Source: Pseudomonas sp. ATCC PTA-122608 (GTDB lineage Bacteria > Pseudomonadota > Gammaproteobacteria > Pseudomonadales > Pseudomonadaceae). Taken from it: a stretch of DNA of 64,000 nt. The stretch's first letter is position 1; each line of letters begins with the position of its first letter. The stretch spans positions 62,001 through 126,000 of the forward strand of contig NZ_LPNO01000024.1 in the NCBI RefSeq assembly GCF_001952855.1, written 5' to 3'. The notes beneath the pieces are model-generated. The model worked only from the letters and a program-made list of their open reading frames with translations, was not told where the DNA came from and did no database searches. Below, one piece after another: positions 42,937-52,497 of this stretch. A program made the position numbers and the translations under genes.

Positions 42937-43224
42937 CACCTGTCCCTCTGCACATAGCACTCGATCCCTGATGCCAAAGTCGCAAAGACACATGTGCCGT
43001 TGCCTTTATCGACGAGGTAACGCTACACGCCCTGATACCGCGAACGAAAGGCTTTTGCTGCCATCGGCGCAATTATTCAGATTCGCGCCGTCGCGCTGAT
43101 GCTTGTCGATTGCCCCGGGTTGGCCCATCCTTCGGCGCACTTGTTGTCGTAAAAAGCGACGTTCCCTCATGGCCTGCGCACTGCTGGGTCTGACCAGCCG
43201 TCTCTCTTACCGTGGAGTAAACCT
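42937..43224. other. 288-bp intergenic region between divergent EIIC-EAL and DUF6388-like genes
   Basis: No gene was found. An inverted repeat CGGCGC (43065-43070) / GCGCCG (43085-43090) with a 14-bp AT-rich centre is present and could be a regulatory site. The promoters of the two divergent genes should lie here. Confidence 0.5.
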
Positions 43225-43554
43225 TTGTCCCAACCCGGCGAAAACCACCAGCTAGCCCTGGACAGATTCCTGAGCGAACACCCTGCCCTGGCCGAAGAAC
43301 TGAATACGTTGAACCCCCTGGCGGCGCAGGCTAAAGGGGAAACCATGGAGCAGTACCGCGCCGAACGCCTGCATGAAGCCTTCGAGGCAGAAGCCGAGCA
43401 ACAGGGCTTGTTTGCCTGGGAGCTGACGCTGAAATTGACGGCGCATTCCCCTGCGAAGTTCGAGGCCCAGCGCCTTGAGGTGCACAAGGAAGTGGCGCAG
43501 ATGGCGGGCTTGAGTTGGGCCGAATATTGTCAGTTGCATGACTTGCCCGAGTAG
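43225..43554 (+). CDS. Small conserved Pseudomonas protein (DUF6388-like), TTG start
   Basis: A 109-residue acidic helical protein (HQLALDRFLSEHPALAEELNTLNPLAAQAKGET...), which I recognise as a Pseudomonas family of unknown function, probably DUF6388. The only start that keeps the conserved N-terminus is TTG at 43225, supported by GGAG eight bases upstream. Its 3' end overlaps stk1, the last gene of the convergent T6SS operon, by 25 bp. Confidence 0.78.
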   Translation: MSQPGENHQLALDRFLSEHPALAEELNTLNPLAAQAKGETMEQYRAERLHEAFEAEAEQQGLFAWELTLKLTAHSPAKFEAQRLEVHKEVAQMAGLSWAEYCQLHDLPE

Positions 43555-44462
43555 AACCAGCGGCTAAAACACTGGCGGGGATCGCTGAGCGCTGCATGCA
43601 ATTCTTCAGGGGTGATCACCCTGCGCTCTGGGTCGATCGCCAAAGCCGTGCGTAACGCTCGCCAGCAATGGCGAGGTAATTGCCCGGGACGGACCGGTCT
43701 GTCACTGGAGTGGCGCCGTCCTTGGGCCAATTCGTACAGTACACAAGCCACTGCATACAGATCGGCACTGGCCGACAGTGCTGCGCCGGCCAGCAACTCC
43801 GGCGCGGCGTACGCTGGCGTCCAAGCGTTGAAACGACTGCGACTCAAGCCTGGCGGCCCCGCCGAGGCCTGTCCGCAAGCCTGACCCAGACCGAAATCAA
43901 ACAAACGCAGCCCGCCCTCTCCTACCATCACATTGCCGGGTTTCACATCCCCGTGCAGCACGCCCTGCTGATGGCTATGACGCAACGCATCGAGCAATTG
44001 CACGGCGATGCCTTGCCACTCTTGCCACGGCAAGCCACCGGGGCGCTCCAGCAGCAGCCGATCCAGGGTCATGCCCTGAAGCAGTTCCATGGTGAAAAAA
44101 GCGATCTGACAGGGAGCGTCTACTTCAAACGAAAACACCCGTACCACCTGCTCATGCCGAAGGCTGCGCGTCAGGGCAAACTCGCTGTAGAGCAGCACGT
44201 GGGCGTCTGCACATTCACGAATGGCTTCACCCAGCACCTTGATCGCCACACTGGAACGCGACTCACCAAACTGTTCGTGCAGCAGATCCCGGGCGCGATA
44301 GACCACGCCCATGCCGCCAGCGCCCAGAACTCGTTCGATAAGGTATCGCCCGGCCAGCAACGCAGGTATCCCGTCGCGCTGCGGGTTGCCCTGCGCCCGG
44401 GCGAAAGCAAAGTGGGTCAACGGGCGACTGGGCATAACCTCAAGCCCAGGCTTATCGTTCAT
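43530..44462 (-). CDS. stk1: T6SS-associated serine/threonine protein kinase Stk1-like
   Basis: A 310-residue Hanks-type kinase without transmembrane helix. The glycine loop is GAGGMGVVYRARD, the ATP lysine is in VAIKVLG, the catalytic loop is HGDVKPGN (variant of HRDLKPEN, with the aspartate kept), and the metal site is DFG. In HSI-II-type clusters it phosphorylates the FHA protein to promote assembly. It is the last gene of the T6SS operon, overlapping stp1 by 4 bp (ATGA). Confidence 0.9.
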   Translation of the reverse strand: MNDKPGLEVMPSRPLTHFAFARAQGNPQRDGIPALLAGRYLIERVLGAGGMGVVYRARDLLHEQFGESRSSVAIKVLGEAIRECADAHVLLYSEFALTRSLRHEQVVRVFSFEVDAPCQIAFFTMELLQGMTLDRLLLERPGGLPWQEWQGIAVQLLDALRHSHQQGVLHGDVKPGNVMVGEGGLRLFDFGLGQACGQASAGPPGLSRSRFNAWTPAYAAPELLAGAALSASADLYAVACVLYELAQGRRHSSDRPVRPGQLPRHCWRALRTALAIDPERRVITPEELHAALSDPRQCFSRWFYSGKSCN

Positions 44463-45187
44463 GACTGCACCACCACAGCGGTCAGGTTGTCGCGGGCGGC
44501 ACCGCGCAATACGCCGGCGAACAGTTGGTCCAGAATCCGCTGTGGGTTTCCCAGGCTCAACGCCTGCCCCAACTCACCATGGCTAAGCGCCTGATACAGG
44601 CCATCACTGCACAGCAGAAAGACATCTCCTGACAGAGTCCCGAGTTCCAATACCTGCGGACTCAATGGTTCCCGCGAGCCGATGGCGCGGGTCAGCGCCC
44701 GCGCATCGGGGTGCGCCTTGGCCCGCTCCAGGCTCACCCGCTGGTCAATCAACTGCTCCAACAGCGAATGGTCCCGCGACAGCTGGTACAACGTCTGCGC
44801 TCGCCACAGATAACAACGACTGTCACCCGCCCAGACACAGGCAGCGCGATCGCCCTGAAGCAGCAAAGCCACGACCGTGCTCCCCATGGTGCGATCACCA
44901 CCCTGGGCGGTGACCGTCAACTCTTCACCCAGCCGCCGATTGAGCCATTGCAGGCAACGGCGGGTCGCCTCGACCCGTTCGTCGAGGCTCCCCTGGCCGG
45001 GCAATAACGCCAGGCTATCGACCACCAGTTGGCTGGCGACATCCCCTGCCTGATGCCCGCCCATCCCGTCTGCCACGGCCCAGCAGCCCTGCCGAGGACA
45101 ATCGAGAAAAGCATCCTCGTTGCGCGACCGGAGCTTGCCACGGTCCGTACGGCCAGCACTGCGCCAGCGATCCTGACCTCGGATCAC
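44459..45187 (-). CDS. stp1: T6SS-associated PP2C-type protein phosphatase Stp1-like
   Basis: A 242-residue PP2C phosphatase that counteracts Stk1. Metal-binding motifs: RSRNEDAF, VADGMGGHQAGDVAS and CSDGLYQALS with RDNLTAVVV. The best start is GTG at 45187: it overlaps the tssM stop by 4 bp and has GGAG five bases upstream, and gives the usual length of Stp1; an upstream GTG at 45217 is less likely. Together with Stk1 and the FHA protein it forms the threonine-phosphorylation switch of the system. Confidence 0.9.
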   Translation of the reverse strand: MIRGQDRWRSAGRTDRGKLRSRNEDAFLDCPRQGCWAVADGMGGHQAGDVASQLVVDSLALLPGQGSLDERVEATRRCLQWLNRRLGEELTVTAQGGDRTMGSTVVALLLQGDRAACVWAGDSRCYLWRAQTLYQLSRDHSLLEQLIDQRVSLERAKAHPDARALTRAIGSREPLSPQVLELGTLSGDVFLLCSDGLYQALSHGELGQALSLGNPQRILDQLFAGVLRGAARDNLTAVVVQS

Positions 45188-48100
45188 AGTTGCTCCGGAA
45201 GGCGAAAGGTACGCCACTGCGCGATCTGAAACGGATTGGGCGCGCGCCGGCTGGTCAGCAGGTAGTTGGCGCGCAAGCCTGCCAGGTCCGCCTTGAGAAT
45301 CAGGGCATCCTGCCCGCTGGAGGGTTCGCTCTGCATCAGGTCGAACAAGCGGAACAGCGACCAGGCCCCGGTATTTTTTTCGAGCCCCAACGCCCGCTCG
45401 CTACCCCGCTCCAGCACCAGGCTGCTGCGACCATTTTCAGCCTCGGCTGGCCACTGCATCGCCATCGGGACAATCGGCCCGTGCCGGTACTCCATCTGCT
45501 GGCCGCCCAAACGCAAGACCGCGCGACTTACCGAAGGGTCCAAACTGTAGGGCGCGACGGTGAAACGAACCTGCAAGCCACCCGGTTCATCCGCAAAAAA
45601 ACCGCGCCTGATCACCTGCGCCTTCGCTTGCTGGTCGAGGAACGCCCGGGACATCGGCAAGCTGCGCCCATCCAGGCTGCGCAGCCTGTAGCGACCGGCA
45701 TCGGCGCTGACAAAAGGCTTTAGATAGCTGTCAAAAAATCGCGCCATTATCCCCCCTGGCTTGAAGAACTCCTGAAAATCATCAAGGGAGACGTCGCTGC
45801 TGGCGTGGGCATTGAACGGATAACGTTGCTTGATCGCCTTGGCGTAAAAACCATATACCTCACTCTGATAACGCTGGTTCACATGGCGATAAGCTTGGTC
45901 GAGCAGGCGGCTCCAATGCTCGTCGGCCAGTCTTTCAAACCAACCCGCCAGCGGCAACGGCAAACGGGCGGCAACGTTACGCAGATGACTCAGTGCATCC
46001 TGCTGGCCTTGGGTCCGACGCTTTGCCATGTCGAAGGCGACCGGCTCGGGCGAGCCTTCGCGATTCAAGGTCGCCAATTGCAGGTGCAAGTCATTGAGTG
46101 CCTGCAGCGCCTGGGTCAACTCGGTGCCCGGGTTCTCGTGGCTGTCCAGCAACTGGTGCAAGGGCTCGAAGCGGCGTTGCATGGCGCGCCGTGCCATGTC
46201 GGGCAATGTGTCGGCCAATCCGCTCCGGACGTCGACGTCGACGGCTGCGGTCTGCGCAACCTGCAACAGCTCTACCCCAGGGACGGGCAGTTTGGCAGCC
46301 AACTTATCCAGGCGCTCGTTGACCGATGGCAAGCGCGTGTTTTCACGAACCTGTTGTAACAGCTGCAACAACGGCGACTGGGCTGACGTCAGGCTGGCGA
46401 GTTGCTCGGCGCCTTGCCTGGAATTGTCAATCTCGCGCAGGCGAATCCGTCCAATCGCCTCGCTCCAAGCCTCGGCATACTCGCTGAAGTAGCGTTGCTC
46501 AAGTTCCACCATCAACCGCCGCAAGTCCATCGCACTCAGGTCGGCCCCCTCCCCCAGCACCCAGTTGTCCTGGACGATGGTGTTCACCAGACGCGCGCCC
46601 TGCGACTCGAAATACCGCAGGTACTTGCGTGTATAAAATCCCGGAATGGGCTGGTCGCCACCGTCAAACACCAGCCCGTGTGCAAGGCGCAACGGTTCAA
46701 GGCCGCGGGCTTGTTCACGCAGCACGCGGTACACCACATCGACCAGCGATTCGCCCCGCAACACGTGGCGCGCGTGGGCCACCAATTCGCTGTCGAGCGG
46801 GTGTACGAACGGCTGCTCAAGCAAGTGCGCGAAGTGTTCATTCAAACGACTCTGCACGGAGGGCTCACCGGCAAAACGCACAGACCAATGCCCCGCCACC
46901 CGCTCGCGCAGCCAGCCGACATCCCGACGCTCCCGCAGGTTGAGCATCAGGTACGCCCGGAGGTTGTCCAACAGCCGCTCGCGATCTTCCAGGCTGCCGC
47001 GAACCTGCTCTTGCAACATCTCGCCGACCTGAGACAGCAGCAGTTGATCCAAGGCGTGCTCATAGGCCTGTTCCAGCACGGGGCGGCTGATAGTGCCTTG
47101 GTACAACCCAGCCCGTTCAACCAGTCTGGCTTCGCCTTGAGCAGGGAAAACCCGCGTGGCCGCCAGGCGGCTATCGAGCAGCGGCAGAAGCGCCAGGGTA
47201 GCGTCCGATCCGGGCTGCACGGGCGCGGGCCGTCGCACCAGATCCTGAAGTTGCTCCAGGCGTTGATGATTGAAAGAGTAGCTATGGGTCCAAAGCAGGC
47301 CCGCCGCCCCGACGACCACTAACGCGCTCAGGCCCAGCAAACCCTGGCGCCAGCAAATGCGACGTCGCTCCTGGCTATGGAGGCCCGCCAGATCGGCTTG
47401 CGCCAGAATCACCCGGCTGAACAAGCCCTGGATAAAGTGCGGGCGAAGCTCAAGTGGTTGCGGGCCACCGTCCGCACTGGTCAAGTAGAAACCACGAAAG
47501 CCGTTGCTGTGCTGATAACGCGGGCCGCAGAACGCAACGTCGATGTACAGGCTCAGACGCTCGCCAATTCGAGCCGCCTGATGAGGAAAGTCGAGCATCC
47601 GACCGCGCAGGTCGCTGTTGCGCTCCTGATGGAGTCGCTGCACAAGCTCACCACTCAGGCGCTGAAGCAGCGCTTCAAACGCCTGGCGTACCTGGCCAGT
47701 ATCAATCCCGTCCTTGCCGGGCGCGATAGATTCACCAAGCACCGCATCACTGCCCTCTCCCAGTGGACGATCGAAGAACTCCCCAAACCCCGACAGCCGG
47801 TCGGCCTGAGTCACCACCAGGTAGATCGGCACATCCACATGCAACGTCTGCCGGATCTCCAGCAGCCGACTCTGGACTGCCCGCGCATCATTCTCCAGAT
47901 CACGTTCACTGCCATGGAGCAATGTATCCATCGACAGCGCCACCACCACACCATTGAGCGGGCCGGTGCGGCGCCGCGCCTTGAGCAGGCCCAGCAGCAT
48001 CGACCAACCCGCGCCATCCACCTGGCTGTCAGGCTGGCTGACGTAGCGGCCAGCAGTGTCGAGTAACACCCCGTCTTCGGCGAAGTGCCATTCACAGTCA

Positions 48101-48603
48101 CGTGTGCCACCGCCTTCCGCCGTCACCCTTGGCTCGCCCCGATTCTGGAGCAACTGCAACCCACTGGCCGCCAACATCCGGGACTTGCCACTGCCCTCCT
48201 TGCCGATCAGCAAATACCACGGCAACGCATCGCGCCCACGCGGGCTGCGCTCGCCATAAATGCTGGAGTTTTTCAGGGTGTACAGAGCGTCCTTGAAGCG
48301 AGCGCGCAGTTGCCGCTGCTCGTTTTCCACCAGACCTTTGTGCGGGAACGACTGAACATTATCGACCTTTCCTTGCCGGGCAATGCTGCGCCAATTGGCG
48401 TACACCATCGCCAGGCCCCACAACAAGAACAGCCCGCTGATCGTCAGCAAGCGCGCCGCCGTCGTTTGCCAGAATCGATAATCATCGACGGCCAGCAATG
48501 GCCCGAAAAACCACACGGCCACCGCGATCGCGAGCACCAGCAACAGGCTCCAGACCCAAATCCTGCCCAGCACGGTGCCCGCGCTCCTGAAGAATGCGTT
48601 CAT
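45184..48603 (-). CDS. tssM: T6SS membrane complex protein TssM (IcmF)
   Basis: A 1,139-residue inner-membrane protein. Two N-terminal transmembrane helices (about residues 15-35 and 49-68) precede a cytoplasmic domain with a Walker A motif (LIGKEGSGKS). A third helix near residue 415-435 (LLGLSALVVVGAAGLLW) is followed by the large periplasmic region that contacts the lipoprotein TssJ. GGGAG precedes the ATG. With TssL and TssJ it makes the envelope-spanning channel. Confidence 0.96.
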   Translation of the reverse strand: MNAFFRSAGTVLGRIWVWSLLLVLAIAVAVWFFGPLLAVDDYRFWQTTAARLLTISGLFLLWGLAMVYANWRSIARQGKVDNVQSFPHKGLVENEQRQLRARFKDALYTLKNSSIYGERSPRGRDALPWYLLIGKEGSGKSRMLAASGLQLLQNRGEPRVTAEGGGTRDCEWHFAEDGVLLDTAGRYVSQPDSQVDGAGWSMLLGLLKARRRTGPLNGVVVALSMDTLLHGSERDLENDARAVQSRLLEIRQTLHVDVPIYLVVTQADRLSGFGEFFDRPLGEGSDAVLGESIAPGKDGIDTGQVRQAFEALLQRLSGELVQRLHQERNSDLRGRMLDFPHQAARIGERLSLYIDVAFCGPRYQHSNGFRGFYLTSADGGPQPLELRPHFIQGLFSRVILAQADLAGLHSQERRRICWRQGLLGLSALVVVGAAGLLWTHSYSFNHQRLEQLQDLVRRPAPVQPGSDATLALLPLLDSRLAATRVFPAQGEARLVERAGLYQGTISRPVLEQAYEHALDQLLLSQVGEMLQEQVRGSLEDRERLLDNLRAYLMLNLRERRDVGWLRERVAGHWSVRFAGEPSVQSRLNEHFAHLLEQPFVHPLDSELVAHARHVLRGESLVDVVYRVLREQARGLEPLRLAHGLVFDGGDQPIPGFYTRKYLRYFESQGARLVNTIVQDNWVLGEGADLSAMDLRRLMVELEQRYFSEYAEAWSEAIGRIRLREIDNSRQGAEQLASLTSAQSPLLQLLQQVRENTRLPSVNERLDKLAAKLPVPGVELLQVAQTAAVDVDVRSGLADTLPDMARRAMQRRFEPLHQLLDSHENPGTELTQALQALNDLHLQLATLNREGSPEPVAFDMAKRRTQGQQDALSHLRNVAARLPLPLAGWFERLADEHWSRLLDQAYRHVNQRYQSEVYGFYAKAIKQRYPFNAHASSDVSLDDFQEFFKPGGIMARFFDSYLKPFVSADAGRYRLRSLDGRSLPMSRAFLDQQAKAQVIRRGFFADEPGGLQVRFTVAPYSLDPSVSRAVLRLGGQQMEYRHGPIVPMAMQWPAEAENGRSSLVLERGSERALGLEKNTGAWSLFRLFDLMQSEPSSGQDALILKADLAGLRANYLLTSRRAPNPFQIAQWRTFRLPEQL

Positions 48604-48618
48604 GTGTTGCTCCCTGCG

Positions 48619-49479
48619 TTAGAGGGGCGCTCGGGTAATATCCGGCGCCACAAGTTGATACGGTTGCAGCGCGGTCTCGCGCTGCTGGCCCAGTACCCAG
48701 GTAAACCCCGCATGCAGGGTCAACAGGCTGGAGACGACAAACACCGCAATCCAGGTGACCGGCACGACCCTCAGCCGTTTTTGGGGCTGCTGTTCCGCCT
48801 TGGGCGGCGGTGCGCAGGCAGGCCGGGAGTCGCCCCGCACATGCCGGATCTGCCGATACAGCGCGTCCCGAACCTGCTCTAGCTGCAACAACCCACGCTC
48901 CATGACCCGGTATTTGCCCTCGAACCCGAGTGACAGGCACAGGTACATCAGTTCCAGCATCGCCAGGTGCTTGATGGGGTCCCTCGACATACGCTCAAGC
49001 AGTTGAAAAAATTTCTCGCCGCCGAAGGTTTCGTTGTGAAAGCTGCTCAGCAGGCTCATCTTCGACCAATCGCTCTGGCTGCCCCATGAGGTGGTGACCA
49101 CGGCTTCGTCGATCACGCTGCACAGCACATACCGCGCCGCCATCACCTCACTGCTCTGCGCACCGTCATGCCGGGCGCGCGTCTCGAACAACCTGACCGC
49201 GGATGACAGCCGTTCGTTGAGCGCGCGCAGGCTTTCCTGAGCGGTGCTGCGCTTGAGCTGGACCACCTCGGACAACAGTGCCGACGCAGGCGCAACCAAA
49301 CTGTTCAGGCCAACATTGAAGTGCTCCAAGCCCTGCAAGCGGGCGGCGTAAATCATCCGGTCTTCCAGTTGTTCGAAGCGCGGCGGCGATGCGAAGTCGG
49401 TTATCGGACCCTGCGCCGGCCCACGTCCCTGTCGATCAAGCAGGATGGTTTTTTCATCCTGCGGATATTCCCTGTCCAT
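48619..49479 (-). CDS. tssL: T6SS membrane complex protein TssL (DotU)
   Basis: A 286-residue cytoplasmic protein anchored by one C-terminal helix (VVPVTWIAVFVVSSLLTLHA). The DotU signature AARYVLCSVIDEAVVTTSWG and NETFGGEKFFQLLERM are present. There is no peptidoglycan-binding OmpA extension, so envelope anchoring must come from another protein. It lies 4 bp downstream of tssK and 15 bp before tssM. Confidence 0.95.
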   Translation of the reverse strand: MDREYPQDEKTILLDRQGRGPAQGPITDFASPPRFEQLEDRMIYAARLQGLEHFNVGLNSLVAPASALLSEVVQLKRSTAQESLRALNERLSSAVRLFETRARHDGAQSSEVMAARYVLCSVIDEAVVTTSWGSQSDWSKMSLLSSFHNETFGGEKFFQLLERMSRDPIKHLAMLELMYLCLSLGFEGKYRVMERGLLQLEQVRDALYRQIRHVRGDSRPACAPPPKAEQQPQKRLRVVPVTWIAVFVVSSLLTLHAGFTWVLGQQRETALQPYQLVAPDITRAPL

Positions 49480-49483
49480 GGTC

Positions 49484-50812
49484 TCAGTTCCTGATAGCCC
49501 AGAATTTCAGTTCCAGTTCGGCAAAGTCGCCGCTGACGTGTAAGGCAAAACCTCCCGACTGCTTCAACTGCTCGACGTCCCGGGCACTGAGTTCGAGCAT
49601 GAAATAGGTTTTTGCGGCATGAAACGGTATCTGTCGGGGAGCCACCGGCAGCGGCTTGACCTTGATGCCCGCCAAATGCAGGTTGACCAATTCGCGAATT
49701 CGCTCCACAGGCCCAACCTTGAGGTGCGCCGGAAGCCGGTGGCGCAGCTCATCGGCCTCACAATGGGCACTGGCGGCCAGAACGAAGGTCGCCGAACCCA
49801 ACAGATTGAGATCGCTTACCGGGCACACCAACACCCCGTACTGGCGGGGCTGCAGCGCCAGCTCAATGGCATGCTGCTCAAGCACCATCGACAGCAGGCC
49901 GCGAATCGGCTCCATCAAGCCGCGAAAGCTGGCGCCCTGGTCGCTGTGCCGGTAATGCCCCTCGAAGTGCGCACGCTTGCTGTCGCTGGCAAACGTCGCG
50001 AGCTCACCCAGGATCGACAGCAATGTTCGATACAGCGCCTCAGGGCTGACCTGGCTCAGGCCCAGGTAGTGACGCAAGACCAGTTCGGTGCGATTGATCA
50101 ATTGCAGCATCAGGAAGTCACCGACCTCCGCGCCGGCGGCGGTGCCGTTGACGCGAATCCGTTCGGCGATGGCATCCCCCCGGCAAGCGAGCAGGCTGAT
50201 CACCTCCTTGAGGCAAGACAGCAGGTAACTCGAGCCATGCAGGTGAATGAAGGTCGGGATAAAATCGGCATCCAGGCTCACACCCTCTTCGGTGCAGTTG
50301 AGCACCTGGGCAACCTTGAGCTTCACGTAATGCTGGTCGCTGTGCTGCTCTCCCAGCAGCAGACGAAAATCCAGCTGCCCGCACTGTATCTGACGAAGGG
50401 AATCCTCCCCGGCGTTGGAGTCGCTGACGTCTACCGCAAGGGTCTTGTAGCGCGCCACTACATCGACCTGCTCCGGGCGACGGGCTTCAACGCAGTGACT
50501 CGTGGCCAACGGCAAGGCCAGGTATATCGCCTGTTTTCCGGTATTCACTGGAACCTCCAGCACCAGCGACTCCATTGACCCACCCAGTTCGAACAGGCTG
50601 CCGTCCGGCAATATTCCACTGGCCTGATTCACCACGACCTTGCCCATGTTCAAGTATTGCAGATCGATTTCCAGGGCCAGGAAGCCCCAGCCGTGGGCGC
50701 ACAACAACTGGGTGCGGCGTTTGAGTTGCTGATCGTGGTAACGATCGTTTTGCTGAAAATGCTGAGGGCGCAGCAACATGCCTTCCTGCCAGATGACTTT
50801 TTGGCTGTGCAT
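49484..50812 (-). CDS. tssK: T6SS baseplate protein TssK
   Basis: A 442-residue protein whose N-terminus WQEGMLLRPQHFQQNDRYHD is diagnostic. TssK trimers join the TssFG wedge to the membrane complex. Full family length. The ATG lies 1 bp after the tssJ stop codon, suggesting translational coupling. Confidence 0.96.
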   Translation of the reverse strand: MHSQKVIWQEGMLLRPQHFQQNDRYHDQQLKRRTQLLCAHGWGFLALEIDLQYLNMGKVVVNQASGILPDGSLFELGGSMESLVLEVPVNTGKQAIYLALPLATSHCVEARRPEQVDVVARYKTLAVDVSDSNAGEDSLRQIQCGQLDFRLLLGEQHSDQHYVKLKVAQVLNCTEEGVSLDADFIPTFIHLHGSSYLLSCLKEVISLLACRGDAIAERIRVNGTAAGAEVGDFLMLQLINRTELVLRHYLGLSQVSPEALYRTLLSILGELATFASDSKRAHFEGHYRHSDQGASFRGLMEPIRGLLSMVLEQHAIELALQPRQYGVLVCPVSDLNLLGSATFVLAASAHCEADELRHRLPAHLKVGPVERIRELVNLHLAGIKVKPLPVAPRQIPFHAAKTYFMLELSARDVEQLKQSGGFALHVSGDFAELELKFWAIRN

Positions 50813-50813
50813 G

Positions 50814-51296
50814 TCAGTCGCCCGCCTTGGCTGGTTGCGGGTTCACCAGCCGAATACCGGCCTGATCAAGGACCAGTTCGGCGCGCGTCAATCGCTGCGC
50901 GGTCACCGGCAACACATAGCGCCATTGCGAGTGGGGCAAATCACGATACGCCGCCAGCACGCCGACATAGCGACTGCCTGGTTCTAGACTGAGTTTGAGT
51001 GTGGAGTGATCGCCAGGGCGCAGCTCCAGTTCTTCGAGGTTCACCAGGTCTTTGGGCAAGGCTTGCTCTGCATGGCCGTAAAGGCTGAAAAAGTCTGCAT
51101 TCTCAAAAGCCACGGGGTGTCGCAGTTCCATCAGGTGCACCACGATCGGCGATGGGCGACCATGGAGATCGGGGTTGACCTGCTCGCTGGCCGTCAGTGT
51201 CAGGTCCACCTTGGTCAGCTTCGAAAAGGGCGACAGGGCACAACCACCCAGCAAACCCATCACAGCGCACAACAATGCAACGACGACTCGGGACAT
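50814..51296 (-). CDS. tssJ: T6SS outer-membrane lipoprotein TssJ (Lip2-like)
   Basis: A 160-residue lipoprotein: signal sequence MSRVVVALLCAVMGLLGGC ends in the lipobox LGGC, and the mature part has the TssJ beta-sandwich pattern (VDLTLTASEQVNPDLHGRPSPIVV). An upstream ATG at 51305 overlaps the FHA stop (ATGA), but the ATG at 51296 has AGGA at spacing 8 and gives a cleaner signal peptide. Neighbours are fha upstream and tssK downstream. Confidence 0.92.
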   Translation of the reverse strand: MSRVVVALLCAVMGLLGGCALSPFSKLTKVDLTLTASEQVNPDLHGRPSPIVVHLMELRHPVAFENADFFSLYGHAEQALPKDLVNLEELELRPGDHSTLKLSLEPGSRYVGVLAAYRDLPHSQWRYVLPVTAQRLTRAELVLDQAGIRLVNPQPAKAGD

Positions 51297-51301
51297 GAAG
51301 A

Positions 51302-52480
51302 TCATCCTGGATAACGGTGAAGGGTTGAGATCAGACGAATCTGCTCTTCATAGGCCTTGATGAAGTCGCTGCCCAGCAGGCCCTCGCTCAAGTGCTCGTC
51401 CTCGATCAGCGCCTGGTAGTGCCGCTGATACGCGCGCCAGTAGGTGCCACACCGAGGAATCAACGGGGGCTTCGGTTGGCGCTCGAAACACAGGCGCAAA
51501 TGACTGGGTGCGAAGGCCGCCAGAGCCCCGCGTAGCGCCGCGCGGCAGGCCACCAGCAGAGCCACCTGGTGGGCCTGCATGTCGCGGTAGGCCCGTGTGA
51601 CGAACATCTCGGCGGACACCTGCCCCAACTGCCCGGCACCCAACAGCAGTCCCAAGGCTGCGCTGACGTCGACGCAGTCTTTAAGCGGATCGGGACTCTG
51701 GAGCGGTGTATGGGTAAGTGATAGATTCAACTCGCGTTTAAGCTCATTGCGAGTACTCAGGCTCTGTTGCAATCCCTCCGTCATTTGCCTGAGCAGCCCC
51801 GCCGCCTTTATCGCCAACACCTCTCTTCCTGGCTCATCAAGGGTGTCCAGATCGATACCCAGGGCCTGCGCAAACGCAGACCAAAATGGCTCTGAGCCTT
51901 GAGTTGGAAGTGGCGATGGAAGGCTCGGCCCCACCCTGCGGGCAGGCTCCACAAGTTCGGGAACCGTCAGATGATCCCGGTCTGCCGCTGCATGGTCCGT
52001 CCACCGCAATGCCTCGTGATTGGCCATGGTCAGCGCGGCCAAGTCTTGCGACTCGTCCTGAAGCTGTCGTTCGCCGGCCAGTGCCTGCACCGGATCCAGC
52101 TCAAGAAATGCATCATCGGGAATCAGCGTGGGCAATCCGTCATGTTCCGGCACCGTCGTCGGGCTGACCAGCCGTGCGCGAATACTCAGCGGCCCCAGCT
52201 GAAATATCATGCCGTCATCTACCGGATACTCCTGCCCCTCCCGCAGACGCTCGGCGCTGCCTGCCAGGCGGGTTCCATTACTGCTGATGTCCGTCAGGAA
52301 GTAACGGCCGTCGCGATAGCTGATCACCGCGTGACGACTGGAAACCTGGCGGCTGGCGTCAGGAAGGGCCCAGTCACAACTGGCCCCACGGCCTACGACG
52401 CCGCCAACGCCGTTAAAGGTTTTGCGCAGGGCCGGCGCCCGTCCTTGCCCTGCAGGGCATACCTCAAACACTAGTTGCAT
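51302..52480 (-). CDS. tagH: T6SS FHA-domain protein TagH/Fha2-like
   Basis: A 392-residue protein with an N-terminal forkhead-associated domain (residues about 25-90: VVGRGASCDW, SSRHAVISY, SSNGTRL), which binds phosphothreonine. A long variable linker leads to a C-terminal ImpI/VasC-type T6SS domain. It is the expected substrate and partner of Stk1/Stp1, encoded in the same operon. The ATG at 52480 has a GGGGAG ribosome site; the codons upstream are not family-like. Confidence 0.92.
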   Translation of the reverse strand: MQLVFEVCPAGQGRAPALRKTFNGVGGVVGRGASCDWALPDASRQVSSRHAVISYRDGRYFLTDISSNGTRLAGSAERLREGQEYPVDDGMIFQLGPLSIRARLVSPTTVPEHDGLPTLIPDDAFLELDPVQALAGERQLQDESQDLAALTMANHEALRWTDHAAADRDHLTVPELVEPARRVGPSLPSPLPTQGSEPFWSAFAQALGIDLDTLDEPGREVLAIKAAGLLRQMTEGLQQSLSTRNELKRELNLSLTHTPLQSPDPLKDCVDVSAALGLLLGAGQLGQVSAEMFVTRAYRDMQAHQVALLVACRAALRGALAAFAPSHLRLCFERQPKPPLIPRCGTYWRAYQRHYQALIEDEHLSEGLLGSDFIKAYEEQIRLISTLHRYPG

Positions 52481-52497
52481 GTAGGGCTCCCCTGCGC

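Noticed and set aside
45184..48603. Plus-strand open frames opposite tssM
   Set aside because: Shadows of tssM codon use; tssM is unmistakable on the other strand.
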